In this document: piece by piece, positions 28,966 to 37,106 of the stretch
Layout of the letters: the number at the start of each line of letters is the position of its first letter
Position numbering within the stretch: position 1 is the stretch's first letter
DNA from: Rhizobium sp. NFR07
GTDB taxonomy: Bacteria; Pseudomonadota; Alphaproteobacteria; Rhizobiales; Rhizobiaceae
Direction: 5' to 3'
Length of the DNA stretch: 64,000 nucleotides
NCBI RefSeq assembly: GCF_900111905.1
Contig: NZ_FOKM01000002.1
Span: 372,001-436,000, forward strand
Program-made: the position numbers and the translations under genes
Notes under the pieces: generated by a model
The model's input: the letters and a program-made list of their open reading frames with translations, nothing else
The model's database searches: none
What the model was told of the DNA's origin: nothing

Positions 28966-29274
28966 GCCCGAGCGCCACAGGGCCGCCACCCAGGCGGCTC
29001 TTCCTCTTCCAGCGATGAGAGCGGCGAAAAAAATCGCGCCGATCCTACGGTGCCGATCCGGCGGTGCGGCCATGCCCGAGAACATGGCCGCGCTCGCCGG
29101 GCTACGCCCGTCTCGCAGAAACACGTAAGCACTGTTAAGAAGAAGTAACCAAGAGATTTATCGCGTTAGCCGATCTAGTTATCGCGAAAGCGCGGCTACA
29201 GTTGTTTCAACCGATGCCTGAAGTTCTCTGTCCGGGCGTTGCTTTGCGTGTGTCCGGTGTAGAGAGGAAGCGCC
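28966..29274. other. Intergenic region before the fseA-like gene, with two TTATCGCG repeats
   Basis: About 308 bases without a gene. Past the hairpin, the right half is A/T-rich and carries TTATCGCG at 29158-29165 and 29179-29186, 21 bases apart (two helical turns). Such spacing suits an activator that binds as a dimer or tandem pair upstream of the fseA-like promoter. No tra-box-like palindrome was recognised. Confidence 0.4.
28982..28998 (+). terminator. Probable terminator hairpin after the DUF932 gene
   Basis: GCCGCC (28982-28987) and GGCGGC (28993-28998) pair around a five-base loop, followed by the pyrimidine-rich TCTTCCTCTTCC. It is 16 bases after the DUF932 stop. Confidence 0.45.
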
Positions 29275-30058
29275 ATGCTGAGCATCGACTGGCGTTCTCC
29301 GGCGGCATACAGATTTGCCCGGAGCATCCCCGCCGCCGGTTTCGCCTGGGAATATCTTCGCCGCGATGACGAGTATCGTCGCGAGTTTCAGACCATAACC
29401 GCGTCGCACGAGCCAGACCCGGAGCGGTTGGAAGCCTTCGTGCAACGCTGGGGGCTGCGATTTTCCGACCGATCCTGAAACCCCCTCGGATCGGCAATCC
29501 CTGTTCTGGAGCCCTAGCCTTCAGCCGCAAGCCATATGGCTTTCTCCCGTCCAGCATCAAGACAGCCAAACGGAGCCGATCATAACGCTGGCGCATCTCG
29601 ACGGCCTCGATCTGCGCCAGGCCGCAGACGGCTGGCATGGTATTTGGCAAGCCGATGGCGTTGCGCATCAATTCTGGTTGCCGCAAGCTATTCCAGACGC
29701 GGCGGCCTTCTACGGAACATTCCTGCCGATGGACGACCTCTACGACCTGCGCGCTCACGCCGCCCGGAGGCTTTGGCGTTCTCTCAAAGGTCGACCGCCC
29801 GGTCCCGATTTTCGCGCGCTGCCCGAGCAGCTTCGAGAATGGCACATCCTGTCCCTGCGCGCACTCGACGCCCGCCTTCGCAGCGAGAGCTACCGCACGA
29901 TTGCTGAAGTCCTGCTCGGCTTCCGTGGCACCAAAGAGGATTTTGAGGTCGACCCGCGCAAGAACAAGGCCCGTCGCCTCGTTGCTCACGGGATCAAGAT
30001 GATGCGCGGCGGCTATCGGCTGCTTCTGCATTATCCCATCAAGGCTGTGAGCAAATAA
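29275..30058 (+). CDS. fseA: FseA-like excision activator: DUF6499 plus DUF2285 joined by +1 frameshift
   Basis: The first frame (29275-29478, 67 codons, GAGGAAG ribosome site) encodes DUF6499: SIDWRSPAAYRF to WGLRF, then stops five codons later. The +1 frame continues at once with PTDPETPSDRQSLFWSP and runs to 30058 as DUF2285 (GLDLRQAADGWHG, then GYRLLLHYPI). Skipping one base of the UUUU at 29461-29464 joins them into about 260 residues. In ICEMlSymR7A exactly such a fusion, by tRNA-Phe slipping at UUU, makes FseA, which activates rdfS transcription and so excision. Here the rdfS-like gene lies 0.9 kb downstream. The second frame has no good start of its own. A sequencing error is the alternative. 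Confidence 0.8.
29461..29464 (+). promoter_or_regulatory. Putative +1 ribosomal frameshift site
   Basis: CGA-UUU-UCC: the Phe codon can slip one base within UUUU and re-pair perfectly. The zero frame reads S-D-R-S-stop afterwards; the +1 frame opens the DUF2285 part. The site falls in the WGLRF motif at the end of DUF6499. Confidence 0.65.
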
Positions 30059-30060
30059 GC

Positions 30061-30366
30061 CTATGTCCGCCTGCCAACGCGCACAGTCAATGCGACCGCC
30101 TGTTCCAGAATGCGCCGGTATCCTGAACCTGAGAGCCACTGCGCGCGGGCAAGATGGCTTTCCCAGCAACGGCGAGTGCGCGCTTCGTCGGCGGTCGCGT
30201 CGCGGTGCAGGACGATGCGCGCGACCTCCTGCCAGTCCGCGCCATCTTGGCTGGCATCCAACAGCCGCAAATACGTGACGTAGTGCTGTTCGTCATAGGT
30301 CGTGATATCGGGGCCGCTGGGGGCCTCATCTTCAACATCTGGATCAAGCCGAGGCCGTTCACGCAC
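30061..30366 (-). CDS. qseM: Stand-alone DUF2285 protein, QseM-like anti-activator
   Basis: A 101-residue protein that is almost only a DUF2285 domain: YVTYLRLLDASQDGADWQEV, then WESHLARAQWLSGSGYR. In ICEMlSymR7A the DUF2285 protein QseM binds and blocks both TraR and FseA. Here it sits tail-to-tail with the fseA-like gene and divergent from an XRE regulator, the arrangement expected for qseM and qseC. The start is a GTG with AAAAGGG upstream. It could bind the DUF2285 part of the FseA-like protein; no TraR is visible in this window. Confidence 0.78.
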   Translation of the reverse strand: MRERPRLDPDVEDEAPSGPDITTYDEQHYVTYLRLLDASQDGADWQEVARIVLHRDATADEARTRRCWESHLARAQWLSGSGYRRILEQAVALTVRVGRRT

Positions 30367-30450
30367 GAATTTTGCCCTTTTGTATCGAGGATGCGGACAT
30401 AATGAAGCACTTCAGGACAGGCCGAGGAATAGCATAGCTTGATACGAATG

Positions 30451-30480
30451 GGAATGATCGTTCCTAGAAGGATCGTTCCT
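30451..30480. promoter_or_regulatory. Paired palindromic operators between qseM- and qseC-like genes
   Basis: GGAATGATCGTTCC (30451-30464) and AAGGATCGTTCCT (30468-30480) are two copies of a GGAxxGATCGTTCC-type dyad. They end 20 bases before the qseC-like start and lie 85-115 bases before the qseM-like start. This matches a XRE repressor switching two divergent promoters. Confidence 0.6.
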
Positions 30481-30500
30481 ATGCTGGTTCCCCTTTTGTC

Positions 30501-30722
30501 ATGGATCTCAAGGAGGTCATGGCGAGGAACCTGCGTCGGGCACGTCATGATAAAAAGCTGACGCAAGAGGAACTCGCCGACCGCGCGGGCCTGAGTATGC
30601 GCTATGTCGGTTCGATCGAGCGTGGCGACGTGTCCGCCAGCGTGACCGTACTTGGTCAGATTGCCGATGCCCTTGGGATCGAACCCGGCGAGTTGTTGAA
30701 GAAGGTCGGCGCGCCAAAATAG
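30501..30722 (+). CDS. qseC: XRE-family repressor, QseC-like
   Basis: A 73-residue protein consisting of one XRE/Cro helix-turn-helix: KKLTQEELADRAGLSMRYVG then IERGD and a hydrophobic end. QseC of ICEMlSymR7A is such a protein; it controls qseM and itself in a bistable switch through paired operators. Here the paired dyads lie directly upstream, and the qseM-like gene is divergent. No ribosome site is evident, so the message may be leaderless. An unrelated XRE regulator is possible, but the context argues against it. Confidence 0.75.
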   Translation: MDLKEVMARNLRRARHDKKLTQEELADRAGLSMRYVGSIERGDVSASVTVLGQIADALGIEPGELLKKVGAPK

Positions 30723-30803
30723 CAGGCCGATCATGGGGCCGAACGTCGCTGGCTAGGTCGCCGAGCGACCGTAACGACAATCCCTGCAACAACAGCCGGA
30801 GGA

Positions 30804-30869
30804 GTGCCGCCAGAGCAAGAGCGCAAATGCGGCACGCTACCTGCCGCCGATCCCTCGCCATGGTTCGCC
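30804..30869 (+). repeat. 66-bp element, copy A, upstream of the rdfS-like gene
   Basis: Aligned without gaps to 60938-61003, 53 of 66 bases are identical, and 41 of the last 46. Both copies keep GTGCCG at the left and GCGGCAC 20 or so bases later, which can pair, and share TCGCCATGGTTCGCC at the right end. Copy A ends 57 bases before the rdfS-like start. Confidence 0.7.
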
Positions 30870-30925
30870 GTAGCCCGCAGCTTTGCCTGCGGCGCTCATG
30901 AACGACGAACTCCAGAGGAGATCCC

Positions 30926-31195
30926 ATGGCCAACCCCTTGGCGGGCCTGCCGCCACGACTCTTGCGTACGCAGGAAGCCGCCCGCTTCCTCGGCATTTCC
31001 ATGCGCACCCTTGAGAAGCATCGAACTTATGGCACTGGCCCGACTTACCGCAAGGTCGGTGGCCGCGTCCTCTATAGCGTCCACGATCTCGAATCCTGGA
31101 CCGAGATCGGCTCGCGCAAGTCCACCCGCGAGACGACGGCCGGCACGGTTTTCCCCGCGCGTCCGCTGACGCCTGAAGAGCGGGGCAAGTGCTGA
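30926..31195 (+). CDS. rdfS: Excisionase-like HTH protein (RdfS-like)
   Basis: An 89-residue protein of the HTH_17/excisionase group: LLRTQEAARFLGISMRTLEK, then the winged part GPTYRKVGGRVLYSVHDLESW. In related ICEs the recombination directionality factor RdfS opens the operon with the replication initiator and traF, as here, and FseA turns it on. It would bend DNA at the att site so that integrase excises the ICE. AGAGGAG precedes the ATG. The second excisionase-like gene at 61.1 kb is an alternative candidate for that job, so the symbol is tentative. Confidence 0.7.
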   Translation: MANPLAGLPPRLLRTQEAARFLGISMRTLEKHRTYGTGPTYRKVGGRVLYSVHDLESWTEIGSRKSTRETTAGTVFPARPLTPEERGKC

Positions 31196-32323
31196 ATGCT
31201 GCGCGACGACGATCACAGACCCGCGCAACGGACCAATGCGAGCGAGCGCAACCATCTCAACCCCTTCGTGGTCGCGACCGGCGATGCCGCCCCGCGCGAC
31301 CAGCGCGACTTGATGGAGCGGCCCTTCTTCTCGCTGGCCAAGACGCCGCGCACCAAGCCGATTCTCTACAAGGCCGCCGATGTCGAGGTGCAGGTGCTTG
31401 CCATGCCCGAACACGGCATGGCGACCATCTGGGACGCCGACGTGCTGATATGGGCCGCCTCGCAGATCGTGGCGGCCGAGAATGACGGCCTGCGCACCTC
31501 GCGCTTCTTCCGCTTCACGCCCTATCACCTGCTGCGTGCCATCGGACGGCCAACCGGCAACCGGCAATATGGGCTGTTGAAGGCCGCGCTCGCGCGCCTG
31601 CAATCCACCGTCATCGCCACGACGATCCGCAATGGCCCGCACTGGCGGCGCCGGCAATTCTCATGGATCAACGAGTGGGAGGAGATGACGACGCGCGCGG
31701 GCCGCGTCGAGGGCATGGAGTTCGTCCTCCCCGAATGGTTCTACAACAGCGTCGTCGATCGCACGCTCGTCCTCACCATCGACCCGGTCTATTTCCGACT
31801 GACCGGCGGTATTGAGCGCTGGCTCTATCGTGTCGCCCGCAAGCACGCCGGCCACCAGCGCAACGGCTGGCTGTTCGAGGTCGCGCATCTCCATGTGAAG
31901 TCGGGCAGCATGGCGCGTGTCTCCGACTTCGCGCTCGACCTGCGCCGGATCGCCGCCCGCCAGCCGCTCCCCGGCTACCGCCTTCAGATCGAGCGCGAGC
32001 GCGGTCGCGAGCTACTGCGCATCCGCCCCGAAATCCTGTCCACAGTGCCTGTGAATACGCCTGTGGAAACCATCGGCACATCAGGCGCGCGCGGTATCGG
32101 CACATCGGGCGCAGCCCTATCGGCACATCAGGCGCACGGACCCCAGTTAAGCCTCTGGCCTGAAACGCGGAATCCGGCTGCTAACTTAGAGTCTAACAAA
32201 GAATCTAACTCTTCTTCTTTGACGCACCCGCGTGCGAGACGTGGTGCCGGTGCCGCCCGATCCATCGCCGACGTGCTGCGCGACATGCTCGCCGACGACG
32301 ACCGCCATGGAGGCCGGTCATGA
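31196..32323 (+). CDS. repA: RepA-like replication initiator protein
   Basis: A 375-residue protein of the replication initiator protein A family: RDLMERPFFSLAKTPR, MATIWDADVLIWAASQI, RFFRFTPYHLLRAIGR are family blocks in the first 120 residues. It begins with the base after the upstream stop. Such proteins let the excised ICE circle replicate for a short time so it is not lost during transfer. The C-terminal 60 residues are low-complexity and hydrophilic, including repeated GTSGA steps, and seem poorly conserved. Confidence 0.88.
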   Translation: MLRDDDHRPAQRTNASERNHLNPFVVATGDAAPRDQRDLMERPFFSLAKTPRTKPILYKAADVEVQVLAMPEHGMATIWDADVLIWAASQIVAAENDGLRTSRFFRFTPYHLLRAIGRPTGNRQYGLLKAALARLQSTVIATTIRNGPHWRRRQFSWINEWEEMTTRAGRVEGMEFVLPEWFYNSVVDRTLVLTIDPVYFRLTGGIERWLYRVARKHAGHQRNGWLFEVAHLHVKSGSMARVSDFALDLRRIAARQPLPGYRLQIERERGRELLRIRPEILSTVPVNTPVETIGTSGARGIGTSGAALSAHQAHGPQLSLWPETRNPAANLESNKESNSSSLTHPRARRGAGAARSIADVLRDMLADDDRHGGRS

Positions 32324-32838
32324 GCGGCAAAGCCTCCCACCGCGCCCATGGCCGTCCGCTGCCGGACGGGCCTGCGCCGTTCACCACCCTGGTCGAGCTA
32401 ACCTTCGAGAAACGCAGGGTCGAGCACTGGATACGCTTCGGCCGCAAAGCCTACGAACAAATCCTCGACCGTCGCCGCAGGGTCGTTGGCTTCGCGCCCG
32501 AGAGCATCTTCGCCTTCGTCCGCTGGGCGGCCGGCAAGCATGGCACGATTGTTTCGCGCATCGACATCGTGCGCGCCATCGGCCGCGGCGAGCCGTTCCA
32601 GACGCTGCCCTTCGTTCGTCCCGGCGGCGACATTCTGCTTCGCCTCGACACCTGGCCGAAGGTGCAGCGCGCGCTTGCCGCGATCGACGCCGTGGAAGCG
32701 CTCGGCCTCGATCCGGCCGACGCTTCGCCCGATCACTGGCGGCACATTCATAACCGGCTCAGCGTCGGGCTGGAGCCGACCGCCTATACGCCCGAGCGTC
32801 ATGCCGCATGGATCGGCCGCCGGAGGATCGACCCATGA
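32320..32838 (+). CDS. DUF2840 protein
   Basis: A 172-residue DUF2840 protein, found in this position in many alphaproteobacterial ICEs between repA and traF. Blocks: VELTFEKRRVEHWIRFGRKA, FAFVRWAAGKHGT, and WPKVQRALAAID. Its first codons overlap the repA stop and its stop overlaps traF, so the three are translated together. Its function is unknown to me; a link to transfer or maintenance is inferred from the operon. Confidence 0.85.
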   Translation: MSGKASHRAHGRPLPDGPAPFTTLVELTFEKRRVEHWIRFGRKAYEQILDRRRRVVGFAPESIFAFVRWAAGKHGTIVSRIDIVRAIGRGEPFQTLPFVRPGGDILLRLDTWPKVQRALAAIDAVEALGLDPADASPDHWRHIHNRLSVGLEPTAYTPERHAAWIGRRRIDP

Positions 32839-33368
32839 GCCGCCGCCGTATCCTCGCGGTGGCGCTGCTCGCCGTAACCGGCATCGCCGTCGACATGCCA
32901 TTGAGGCTCCTCTGGAACGTCACCGCCAGCGCGCCGGTGGGCCTCTATTCCATCGCGTCCGCCGACCGGCTCGACGTGCCCGAGCTGGTCGCGGTCATGC
33001 CGCCCGAACCGCTCGCCACCTTCATGGTCCGGCGCGGCTATCTCGGTCGCGGAGTGCCGCTCCTGAAGCGCGTCGTCGGTCTTCCTGGCCAGCGGGTTTG
33101 CCGAGTCGGCCGCGCCGTCACCGTCGACGGCGTGGAGATGGGCGATGCGCTCGACCGCGACCGGATCGGCCGCGCTCTGCCGGTCTGGCAGGGCTGCCGC
33201 GTGGTCGCTGACGGTAAGCTTTTTCTCATGAACATGGACGTGTCCGACAGCCTGGACGGTCGTTACTTCGGCCCCATTCCGGCGAGCGCCGTCATCGGCC
33301 GCGCGCTGCCGCTCTGGACTGACGAGGACGGCGACGGCCGCTTCGTCTGGCGCGCACCGATGCACTGA
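32835..33368 (+). CDS. traF: Conjugal transfer peptidase TraF (S26 family)
   Basis: A 177-residue signal-peptidase-like protein. A hydrophobic N-terminus (ILAVALLAVTGIAV) anchors it. SAPVGLYSI at about 36-44 carries the catalytic Ser pattern SxPxGxY, and LLKRVVGLPGQ near 76-86 carries the general-base Lys. In RP4, TraF cyclises the TrbC pilin; the trbC gene here is at 52.3 kb. The ATG overlaps the DUF2840 stop as ATGA. Confidence 0.92.
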   Translation: MSRRRILAVALLAVTGIAVDMPLRLLWNVTASAPVGLYSIASADRLDVPELVAVMPPEPLATFMVRRGYLGRGVPLLKRVVGLPGQRVCRVGRAVTVDGVEMGDALDRDRIGRALPVWQGCRVVADGKLFLMNMDVSDSLDGRYFGPIPASAVIGRALPLWTDEDGDGRFVWRAPMH

Positions 33369-33402
33369 TTTCCCAACCACAACACCAGCAAGGAGACTTC
33401 CC

Positions 33403-33738
33403 ATGCCGCAGAGCGGTCAATTCTCGCGCGACGCATCCGGCTTCGCCGGTGAGCTTTGGACGCTCACTCGCAAGCGTGAACTCGTCATCGTTCCCGCCGA
33501 ACATTCGGACGCAGAGAACACCCCGGATTACCGCGTCCATGTCATTGCGCATGACGGCCCCGAGGTCGGCGCGGCGTGGAAACGCACCGGCGAGAAGGCG
33601 GGCGAATATCTCTCCGTGCTGCTCGACGATCCCGCCTTACCGCAGCCGATCCGCGCCAACCTGTTCCGCGACGACGACGAGGGATCGTCATGGTCGCTGC
33701 ACTGGACACTCCTCAAACCACGCGAAGAGCGGGATTGA
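33403..33738 (+). CDS. DUF736 protein
   Basis: A 111-residue DUF736 protein: the pattern GxFxRDxxGFxGELWTLT at the start and PDYRVHVI, EVGAAWKRTGEKAGEYLSV later is characteristic. These small beta-rich proteins are common on conjugative elements of Rhizobiales; their exact function is not known to me. AAGGAGA lies before the ATG. It sits between traF and the transglycosylase in one operon. Confidence 0.88.
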   Translation: MPQSGQFSRDASGFAGELWTLTRKRELVIVPAEHSDAENTPDYRVHVIAHDGPEVGAAWKRTGEKAGEYLSVLLDDPALPQPIRANLFRDDDEGSSWSLHWTLLKPREERD

Positions 33739-33742
33739 AGCC

Positions 33743-34666
33743 ATGCAGTCCCGTGTCGTCATTGCGCTCGAAGGCTCTATTCCCTTGTTCGCGAGAAAGC
33801 CGTCTCATTCCGTCATCCCGCTCGACCACAAGTCGGCCGGCGCGCGCAGCGTAGGTCAAGGGCGGCCACCGGCCGGCGCTTTGCGCGAACCCTTGACCGC
33901 AGCGAGCACGCTGGCAGGCTGGCGGTTCGGCGGAGAAAGGCGGGCACGGCGCTATGCCGTTATCCGAATCGTTGGCGCGCTCGCGTTCGGCGCGGAACCG
34001 GCGACGACCCTGGCGCAATCCGCGCCGGTCGCGCTCACGGTCGCCGCCGATCCGCATGGCAGTCATATCGCCGAGGCGTCGCAGCGCTTCGGCATTCCCG
34101 AACACTGGCTTCGCGCCGTGCTGCGCGCCGAGAGCGCGGGCGGCGTGCGCGCGATCTCGTCGGCCGGCGCGATCGGGCTCATGCAGGTCATGCCAGATAC
34201 CTGGGCGGGCCTGCGTGTCCGCTATTGTCTCGGCCGCGATCCCTACGATCCGCGCGACAACATTCTCGCCGGCGCGGCCTATCTGCGCGAGATGTGGGAT
34301 CGCTACCGCAATATCGCGGCGATGCTCGCCGCCTACAATGCCGGCCCCGGCCGCTATGACGAGCATCGCGCGACAGGCCGTCCGCTCCCGGCCGAAACCC
34401 GCGCCTATGTCGCCGCCCTCGCACCAGCGCTCGGCGTGGCAGTCGCAGCCGGGACGCCGGAGAAGCAGTCCGCACCGCCGCCTGATTGGCGCGATGCACC
34501 GCTCTTCGTCATGCGTCCGAGCGACAGGCCGAGCACCGATCCGGTGCAGACTATCGGCACATCAGGCGGCGCTGGCCCGACCGTTCCGGTGCGCGAGCGC
34601 CGTGATGCGGAGCCGCGAGACGGCAGCATGTTCGTCGCGCGGGCCGACGACGTGAGAGCGCCATGA
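33743..34666 (+). CDS. Lytic transglycosylase for conjugation
   Basis: A 307-residue protein with a Slt domain at about 115-225: the catalytic Glu in LRAVLRAESAGG, then SAGAIGLMQVMPDTW and LAAYNAGPGRYDEH. It opens the cell wall so the type IV secretion channel can be built. A weak signal-like segment (VIRIVGALAFGAEPATTLAQ) lies near residue 75, so the true start may be further in than the ATG at 33743. The C-terminal tail is Pro-rich and includes TIGTSGG, similar to a RepA tail stretch. Confidence 0.85.
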   Translation: MQSRVVIALEGSIPLFARKPSHSVIPLDHKSAGARSVGQGRPPAGALREPLTAASTLAGWRFGGERRARRYAVIRIVGALAFGAEPATTLAQSAPVALTVAADPHGSHIAEASQRFGIPEHWLRAVLRAESAGGVRAISSAGAIGLMQVMPDTWAGLRVRYCLGRDPYDPRDNILAGAAYLREMWDRYRNIAAMLAAYNAGPGRYDEHRATGRPLPAETRAYVAALAPALGVAVAAGTPEKQSAPPPDWRDAPLFVMRPSDRPSTDPVQTIGTSGGAGPTVPVRERRDAEPRDGSMFVARADDVRAP

Positions 34667-34979
34667 GGATGGCGTTCTCACGTCTGTTTGCGCTTGGTCC
34701 GGTGTGCAGTCAGGCAGGGTTGCGCCTGGCTGCATTCACGGTAGGAAGGGCGGAAAGGTCAGAAAAGGTGGAGGGCAAGATAAAGGAAACCGGCACCACG
34801 GGGCGGCGGTTTCGGGGCAAGCCCTTGTCTGCACACTGTTTTGGGGCGGTGCTGGCGGCACCTTCATTCCGGAGCCCGCGTGCCGCGTCTCGGCGCAGAG
34901 CGTTGGCTTTGCGGGGTTTCGACCGGCACCATAGCCCGAAACTGGGTTGTTTTCCGCATTTTGGGCCGGAGGCGCGGCC
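34667..34979. other. Gene-free region before the relaxase gene; oriT candidate
   Basis: About 313 bases between the transglycosylase and relaxase genes. Relaxase genes of this family are often next to their origin of transfer. An 11-bp imperfect inverted repeat (34705-34715 and 34724-34734, one mismatch) stands at its left. The right part has several G-runs. I see no protein gene here apart from an open frame that mostly overlaps the relaxase. Confidence 0.45.
34705..34734. repeat. Inverted repeat, possible oriT hairpin
   Basis: TGCAGTCAGGC and GCCTGGCTGCA pair across eight bases with one mismatch. It lies 246 bases before the relaxase start. No nic-site consensus could be confirmed by eye. 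Confidence 0.4.
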
Positions 34980-37040
34980 GTGAGCGCCGACGACGAATTC
35001 CGCTTCCGGCCGAAGCCCGGACGCATCCGCGCCGATACACCCAAGCTCGGCAAGGCCGAGAGCTTTCTCACCCAGGCGAAGAAGGTCGCGCGCCAGCAGA
35101 GCAACAGCCCGTCGCGGTCCTCGGCGTCATCGCCATCGCGCTCCCGATCGTCGTCGCCGGCCAAGGGCGGCAAGGCTTCGCGGACGAGCACGCCGGGCCT
35201 GAAGCGCGGACGCGGTGCGGCCTTCGTGCGCGCCCGCAACCTGTCGGGTGGATGGAAGCACAGCAGCCCCGGTCAGCGCCGCGTCGTCGTCAAAACCCGC
35301 TACGTTCAAGGCGCGGGCAAGAACGGAAAGTCCGCCGCCCATATTCGCTACATCCAGCGCGACGGCACCTCGCGCGACGGCGAGCGCGGCCAGCTCTATT
35401 CGGCGACCGACGACCGCGCCGATGGCGCTGCCTTCGTCGAGCGCGGCACGGACGATCGCCACCAGTTCCGCTTCATCGTCTCGCCCGAGGACGGCGCGGA
35501 CCTTTCCGATTTCACGGCCTATACGCGCGACCTCATGAGCCAGGTCGAAACCGATCTCGGCACGCGGCTCGATTGGGTCGCGGTCAATCACCACAACACC
35601 GGCCATCCGCATGTCCATGTCATCGTGCGCGGCGTGGACGAGCTGGGCCAGAACCTCGTCATCAACGGCGACTATCTCGCCAACGGCATCCGCGAACGAG
35701 CGAGCGATCTGGCGAGGCTCGAACTCGGCCCCGTTACCGAGATCGAGCACAGCCGCAAGCTCTCGGCCGACATCGGTCAGAACCGCTTCACCCGCATCGA
35801 CCGCGCCATAGCCGGGGAAGCCGAGGACCGTTTCCTCGACCTGCGCCATGAGCCGGCCGATCATCGCCGCCGGTTCGACCGGACGCTGCGCCTGCGCCGT
35901 CTCGAGAGGCTGGAGAAGATGGGCCTAGCCACCGAGCACGCGTCCGGCGTCTGGGAACTGAGCGAGCGGATGGAATCGGCGCTGCACGAGCTGGGCGAGC
36001 GCGGCGACATCATCCGCAATATGCACAAGGCGCTGAAGGCCGACGGGCTGGAGCGAGATCCGATGACGTTCCAGATTCATGACGCAGCGCCCGAAGTCCC
36101 GATCACCGGCCGCGTCGTCGACAAATATCTGACCGACGAGTTGGGCGAGAACCTGACCGTCGTGGTCGACGGCGTGGACGGACGCACCCACCATTTCGCC
36201 GGCATCGACCCTGCCCGCGTCGAGGACGCGCGGATCGGCAGCGTCGTCGAAATCGGCCCGGCCGAGCCGGCCAGCCGGCCATCCGATCGGACCATCGCAG
36301 ACATCGCCGAGGGCGGCGCCTATCGGCCGAGCCGCCATCTCGAACAAGCCAGGTTCGAGGGGCGGGTTCCGGGCGGCGACTATGAGGGCTATGTCGATGC
36401 GCATGTGCGCCGGCTCGAAGCCCTTCGCCGCGCTGGGATCGCCGAGCGGATTGACGCCGACCGATGGCGCATCCCCGAGGATTTCGAGAGCCGCGCCGCC
36501 GCCCATGACGCGAGCCGCAAGCGGCAGGCCAATATCCGCATCCTCTCGGCCGCCCGGCTCGAACAGCAGATCGGCGCCGACGGTGCGACCTGGCTGGACC
36601 GGCGGCTCGTGACGCCCGATGCTTCCGATCTTGCGTCGACCGGCTTTGGCCAGCAGGTCCGCGACGCGATCGACCGCCGCCGCCAGCATCATATCGACCA
36701 TGGCGACGCCGCGCCCGGCCCGAACGGCGGGACGCTCTATCGGCGCAATCTTCTCGCCACGTTAAGCGCGCGGGAGATCGAGCGCATTGGCGGCGAACTG
36801 GCCGCGAGCAAGAATCTACCGTTCAGGTCGGTGGCCGATGGTGAGAGGATCAGTGGAAAGTTCACGGGAACGGTGCAGCTATCGAGTGGTAAGTTTGCCG
36901 TGGTCGAGAAGAGCCACGAGTTCACTCTTGTCCCGTGGCGGCCGGTCATTGACCACCAGCTCGGGCGTGAGGTTACGGGTCTCGTGCAGGGTGGTTCAGT
37001 GTCGTGGGAGTTTGGGCGGCAGCGCAGATTAGGTATTTGA
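34980..37040 (+). CDS. rlxS: Relaxase RlxS (DUF3363, VirD2-like MOB family)
   Basis: A 686-residue relaxase. After a basic, Ser-rich linker (about 45-75) the catalytic part shows VVVKTRYVQG, HIRYIQRDGT and the metal-binding His triad in GHPHVHVIVRG near residue 210. The C-terminal 400 residues are the DUF3363 part. It would nick oriT, stay bound to the 5' end and go through the channel with the strand. The GTG at 34980 has GGAGG nine bases upstream and is preferred to an in-frame TTG at 34947. Cargo follows on its right; traG is 10 kb away. Confidence 0.92.
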   Translation: MSADDEFRFRPKPGRIRADTPKLGKAESFLTQAKKVARQQSNSPSRSSASSPSRSRSSSPAKGGKASRTSTPGLKRGRGAAFVRARNLSGGWKHSSPGQRRVVVKTRYVQGAGKNGKSAAHIRYIQRDGTSRDGERGQLYSATDDRADGAAFVERGTDDRHQFRFIVSPEDGADLSDFTAYTRDLMSQVETDLGTRLDWVAVNHHNTGHPHVHVIVRGVDELGQNLVINGDYLANGIRERASDLARLELGPVTEIEHSRKLSADIGQNRFTRIDRAIAGEAEDRFLDLRHEPADHRRRFDRTLRLRRLERLEKMGLATEHASGVWELSERMESALHELGERGDIIRNMHKALKADGLERDPMTFQIHDAAPEVPITGRVVDKYLTDELGENLTVVVDGVDGRTHHFAGIDPARVEDARIGSVVEIGPAEPASRPSDRTIADIAEGGAYRPSRHLEQARFEGRVPGGDYEGYVDAHVRRLEALRRAGIAERIDADRWRIPEDFESRAAAHDASRKRQANIRILSAARLEQQIGADGATWLDRRLVTPDASDLASTGFGQQVRDAIDRRRQHHIDHGDAAPGPNGGTLYRRNLLATLSAREIERIGGELAASKNLPFRSVADGERISGKFTGTVQLSSGKFAVVEKSHEFTLVPWRPVIDHQLGREVTGLVQGGSVSWEFGRQRRLGI

Positions 37041-37106
37041 AATATCATGACCGCTCAGATTTTTACCGAGCAAGCATAGTGCCTGATAGTTGTGGAGATA
37101 GGCAAC

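Noticed and set aside
27607..29124. 505-residue minus-strand frame
   Set aside because: Antisense to the DUF932 gene, low-complexity and typical of high-GC shadow frames.
29461..29464. fseA frameshift as a simple pseudogene mutation
   Set aside because: The break lies exactly at the domain joint and at a UUU slip codon, as in the known FseA system, and both halves are otherwise intact. A sequencing error remains possible.
27566..31008. Quorum-sensing genes (traR, traI) expected near fseA/qseM
   Set aside because: No LuxR-type or AHL-synthase frame was found here or elsewhere in the window.
34841..35851. 336-residue plus-strand frame at the relaxase start
   Set aside because: It overlaps rlxS in another frame, is Arg/Pro-rich with no known motif, and has no ribosome site. 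The relaxase frame has clear motifs.
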